From NCBI GenBank assembly GCA_949130495.1, contig OX422222.1:104583709-104647708 (forward strand): DNA of 64,000 nucleotides. The letters run 5' to 3'. The translations under genes and the position numbers were made by a program. Of this stretch, positions 60,949 through 64,000 are shown piece after piece (position 1 is the stretch's first letter; each line of letters opens with the position of its first letter). The notes beneath the pieces were generated by a model. It ran no database searches and was not told the DNA's origin. It worked only from the letters and a program-made list of their open reading frames with translations. This stretch comes from Sambucus nigra (lineage: Eukaryota > Streptophyta > Magnoliopsida > Dipsacales > Adoxaceae).

Positions 60949-62031
60949 GTGGTGATGACCGAGGACCGAGGTCGATTCCGACCTAATTTAGGTGACGATC
61001 AAAGACCAGGGTCAACTCTGACCCAAGAGTGGTGATGACCGAGGACCGAGGTCAATTCTGACCTAACTGAGGTGACGATCCAAGACCGGGGTCAATTCTG
61101 ACCCAAGATTGGTGACGACCGAGGACCGAGGTCAATTCTGACCTAATTGAGGTGGCGATCCAAGACTGGGGCCAATTCTGACCCAAGAGTAGTGACGACC
61201 GAGGACCGAGGTCAATTCTAACCTAACTGAGGTGACGATCTAAGACCGGGGCCAATTCTGGCCTAAGAGTGGTGACGACCGAGGACCGAGGTCAATTCTG
61301 ACCTAACTGAGGTGACGATATAAGACTGGGGACAATTCTGACCCAAGAGTGGTGACGACCGAGGACCGAGGTCAATTCTGACCTAACTGAGGTGACGATC
61401 CAAGATCGGGGCCAATTCTGACCCAAGAGTGGTGACGACCGAGGACCGAGGTCAATTCTGACCTAACTAAGGTAACGATCCAAGATCGGGGTCAATTCTG
61501 ACCCAATAGTGGTAACGACTGAGGACCGAGGTAAATTCTGACCTGACTGAGGTGACGATCCAAGACCGAGGCCAATTCTGACCCAAGAGTGGTGACAACC
61601 GAGGACCGAGGTCAATTCTAACCTAACTGAGGTGACGATCCAAGATCGGGGTCAATTCTGACCTAACTAAGGTGATGATCCAAGACTGGGGCCAATTCTG
61701 ACCCAAGAGTGGTGACGACCGAGGACCGAGGTCAATTCTGACCTAACTGAGGTGATGATCCAAGATCGGGGCCAATTCTGACCCAAGAGTGGTGACGACC
61801 GAGGATCGAGGTCAATTCTGACCTAACTAAGGTGACGATCCAAGACCGGGACCAATTCTGACCCAAGAGTGGTGACGACCGAAGACCGAGGTCAATTCTG
61901 ACCTAACTAAGGTGGCGATCCAAGATCGGGGCCCATTCTGACCCAAGAGTGGTGACGACCGAGGACCGAGGTCAATCCTGACCTAACTAAGGTGACGATC
62001 CAAGACCGAGGTCAATTCTGACCCAAGAGTG
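60949..62031. repeat. 80-bp minisatellite array, about 13.5 units
   Basis: Units start GTGGTGACGACCGAGGACCG at 60949, 61028, then every 80 bases to 61588, then 61708 to 61948 after one extra half unit near 61650. Each unit is two related 40-bp halves: GACCGAGGTCAATTCTGACC..CTAACTGAGGTGACGATCCAA and GACCGGGGCCAATTCTGACC..CAAGAGTGGTGACGACCGAG. The first half contains AGGTCAATTCTGACCT, an inverted repeat that includes GGTCAA. Units differ by only a few bases, so the array is young or being homogenised. Confidence 0.95.
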
Positions 62032-62039
62032 GATAAAGG

Positions 62040-62540
62040 TTGTATTTTGATTCAGCTGGAGAAAGATCTTTGTGATTTGAGCTGGGGAGCTGATAGCTGG
62101 GGGAAGCTTTATAGGAGACCTCGTAGGGGGAAACAACCAATTTTGGGTGCTGTGAGAGAATTCCGCTGGGGAAAGTGATCAGGTGATCCTTAGGTATTTT
62201 TCGGAGCTTTGCTGGGAGGAGTTTTCACTTAACTTTTGAGGATTCCGCTGGGGAAGAGGGGTTTCATTTGGGGATAAGAATTGGATTTGAGGTTTCGCTG
62301 GGGAATGATGAATGAGCTGGGGGAAACTTGGATTGCGCCTTGGGAGAGATCGCTCGGGGCAAGTGGTTCTTTCGATTTCCGCTGGGAAAAAATACCATGT
62401 GATAATGTATCGCACCGAATAGCCAATGGCCGGGGAGGCCTTTTGTAAAGTCTGATGAGGAGGTGATTAGGTGGTCCGGGCGCCTTGCTCGAGAGGTCAT
62501 TCGCTTGGATTTTGAGGGCTCCGTTGGGGAAAACGGTGTG
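62040..62540. repeat. GCTGGGGAA-rich stretch
   Basis: Variants of CCGCTGGGGAA occur about ten times (62055, 62082, 62096, 62164, 62212, 62249, 62297, 62314, 62382, 62521), spaced irregularly at 15 to 140 bases. On the minus strand this makes proline/serine-rich chance frames. It may be a protein-binding or structural repeat of the LTR; no function is proven. Confidence 0.75.
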
Positions 62541-62805
62541 TCTCCTGAAGGAGTGCAAAATTTTCTTGATGAAAAATGTTCTAAATCCCTCCTGGGATTT
62601 TTAATAATTTTCTGAGGATTTTTTTAGGCTTCCTGGTATTTTCTGGGAATTTCTGTACGAAATTTTAAGGAGGGTGCCGGTCGGCATGGTATGAGGGGTG
62701 CCATTCGGAAGTGGCACGTACTTTTGGGCTGCCTCGGGAAGGTGAGGAGACAGTGTCGATCGGTATGGCAGGGGTAAGTGCCGATCGCCATGGCATTTGG
62801 CCTCC

Positions 62806-62814
62806 TATATAAAG
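62806..62814 (+). promoter_or_regulatory. TATA box of the PMD gene
   Basis: TATATAAAG lies 94 bases upstream of the PMD start codon, with a C/T-rich leader after it (GCCTTTTGCCTTCTCTCTTT). Transcription would be expected to start about 25-35 bases downstream, near 62840. This is a textbook plant RNA polymerase II core promoter. Confidence 0.75.
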
Positions 62815-62907
62815 GGGGAGAATCCCCTTCATTTTTCACAGCCTTTTGCCTTCTCTCTTTCTGCGATTTCTCTCTGCGAATTGTTCTAACGTTTCGATCT
62901 TCAAGAA

Positions 62908-64000
62908 ATGGCCACCTTTGTGAGCACCGCTGTCCATCGGGAATGGTTGACCGTTGATGCCTGGGCGAATGTGGATTGGAGGGCCAGGGTGCCCCTTGCT
63001 TTGGGAAATGAGAATTCCTTTGATGCATTCGAGCCGGTTGCGGATGAGCGGACCTTGCTGCGGGAGCCATCGCGTCATCGCTCCTCGAGAGTGATTCGCA
63101 GCGGTTATGTAAGTAACCAGACCTTTGGCATTTTTTCCTTTTTGGGTGATTTTTGCCTTTTTCTCTACCTTTGACTGAATTTTTCCTTTTGCCAGTCGGA
63201 TATTTCCTTGAAGAACATGCGTGCCCGTGGAACGACGGGGCTTAGGGATGTTTGGGAGCATCTTCCACCCGTGGTGTGCTGGATGGTATCTTTAGCGGGT
63301 TTTGGAAGGTTGGCGGCTGCGCTGGATGAGATGCCTCGTTCGACAGCCGTTTTGTGTGCCTTGGGGGAGAGGTGGTAGGACACTACCCACACTTTTCATT
63401 TTGGCTTCGGGGAGATAACGGTGACTCCCATAGATGTGCAGCAACTGTTGGGGCTGGATTATTATGGGGGGCAGATAGAGGTGGATCGCTCTTTGCGGGT
63501 GAGGCCGGAGGCGGTGTATGCGGTACTCGGTGATGTGAGGAGGATAGTCTCTAGGGATTCTATCCGGTTGTCCTTTCTGAAGGATGTTTTGCTGAGCAGG
63601 GTGGTTGATGTGGAGGATGGGCTGCAAGTGAGGCAGATGGCCCGATTCTTCATCTTGTTGGTGCTGGGAGGTTTCATGGTGGCGTCAAGCGGCGACGTCG
63701 TCCATTTGTGGTTTCTGCCGTACTTGAGGATGTTTTTGAACATCCCTTTCTATGATTGGGGGAGTCTGACCTTGGAGACCCTTTACTCTTCTTTGGATGC
63801 ATTCAGCTAGTGCTGCTGGAAGACTTTTATTGGAGCCACGTATCTCCTTGAGGTATTCTTTACTTTGTGCATTTTCCTTTCATGCATTCGCATTTTCCTT
63901 TCATGCATTTGCATTTTCTTTTCCTGCATTCGCATTTTTTTTATGCGTCTCTTTTTGCTTGTGAATTCAGACGTGGTTTTATGAGGTGATTGGGTGCAAC
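62908..64000 (+). pseudogene. Plant mobile domain (PMD) gene, three exons visible, runs off the window
   Basis: Exon 1 is 62908-63108 (67 codons, MATFVSTAVHREWLTVDAWA...), chosen for its ATG in good context just after the TATA box. Intron 1 (63109-63195) is GTAAGT...TTGCCAG. Exon 2 is 63196-63852, intron 2 (63853-63970) is GTATTC...AATTCAG, and exon 3 starts at 63971 (TWFYEVIGCN). All junctions are phase 0 and keep one frame. Exon 2 shows PMD hallmarks: LAGFGRLAAALDE, then THTFHFGFGEITVTPIDVQQ, LLGLDYY, VRQMARFFILLVLGGFMVAS, LPYLRMF and YDWGSLTLETLYSSLDAFS. PMD proteins are plant nuclear-type proteins also carried by Tat and Mutator-type transposable elements. Two in-frame TAG codons (63376-63378, 63808-63810) argue for a pseudogene or element-borne copy, though nothing else is damaged. 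Confidence 0.85.
63853..63970 (+). other. PMD intron 2 with a short tandem repeat
   Basis: GT...AG intron of 118 bp. It contains four units of about 21-22 bases (GCATTTTCCTTTCATGCATT type) at about 63869-63938. Its removal joins GAG to ACG in frame. Confidence 0.75.

Larger units (their letters stand above)
58471..62800 (+). repeat. Tat/Ogre-LTR-like region rich in tandem repeats
   Basis: Sequence such as GAGAGATTCAGAGTTGCCAG (58717), GGGGAAGCCACCCCGAAGGA (58769) and GGGAAGGTGTTAGGCACCCA (58864) recalls the long LTRs of plant Ogre/Tat elements; this is recognition from memory of the family, not an alignment. GC content is visibly higher than in the rest of the window. It contains four ordered repeat zones (listed separately) and runs up to the TATA box of the PMD gene. 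Open frames here (for example 58490-58819, 59557-59868, 59780-60121) show no known domain. Neither a partner LTR nor a primer site was found. Confidence 0.5.

Noticed and set aside
62229..63261. Overlapping proline-rich minus-strand frames
   Set aside because: They mirror the GCTGGGGAA repeats and the PMD coding strand; no independent motif or splice structure.

Overview
This window is plant nuclear DNA, probably from gene-poor, repeat-rich heterochromatin. It is AT-rich. Nearly every recognisable protein segment belongs to a plant Ty3/gypsy or Ty1/copia LTR retrotransposon, or to an L1-type or RTE-type LINE. No rRNA, tRNA, CRISPR array, bacterial operon or intact cellular gene was found. Apart from the element at the right end, the coding remnants carry stops and frameshifts. 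Lineage names (Tat/Ogre, Tekay/Del, SIRE) come from motif and structure recognition by eye, not from a search.

Layout, left to right. 1-3289: minus-strand Ty3/gypsy (Tat-like) remnant with pol, gag and one LTR. 3290-15556: an L1-type LINE cut in two by an ~8.5 kb LTR element (about 4040-12526) that keeps only a gag C-terminus in sense, has a coiled-coil-type reading frame in antisense, and is itself interrupted by a solo LTR (5945-7429). 15990-18931: a decayed but recognisable RTE-clade LINE, truncated by a copia LTR.

18932-44600: a four-level nest. A copia element (LTR 18932-20466; gag and integrase remnants 42900-44600) was split by a Tekay/Del-like gypsy element with very long LTRs (21544-42366). 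That element received a SIRE-like copia element (25298-34662, target-site duplication GTAGT). The SIRE-like gag gene then received a solo LTR of a related family (26831-27449, target-site duplication AATCT). The right Tekay-like LTR separately received another solo LTR (37228-39283, target-site duplication CCTAC) and two large microsatellite expansions that are absent from its sister LTR.

44600-57714: a minus-strand Ogre/Tat gag-protease fragment, then an LTR-like region split by a complete but mutated copia element (47836-55503, target-site duplication TAATT), then a third relative of the solo-LTR family (56161-57714). 57715-64000: a polypurine tract and noncoding internal DNA, then a GC-richer Tat/Ogre-LTR-like region packed with tandem repeats. 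These are four ~170 bp units with paired W-box-like sites, a ~1.1 kb array of 80-bp units, and a GCTGGGGAA-rich stretch. They lead to a TATA box and a spliced plant-mobile-domain (PMD) gene that runs off the window. The PMD gene has good splice sites but two in-frame TAG codons.

The most interesting items are the PMD gene with its repeat-built upstream region, the antisense frame in the non-autonomous Tat-like element, the dated nest of insertions with exact target-site duplications, and the asymmetric microsatellite growth between sister LTRs.
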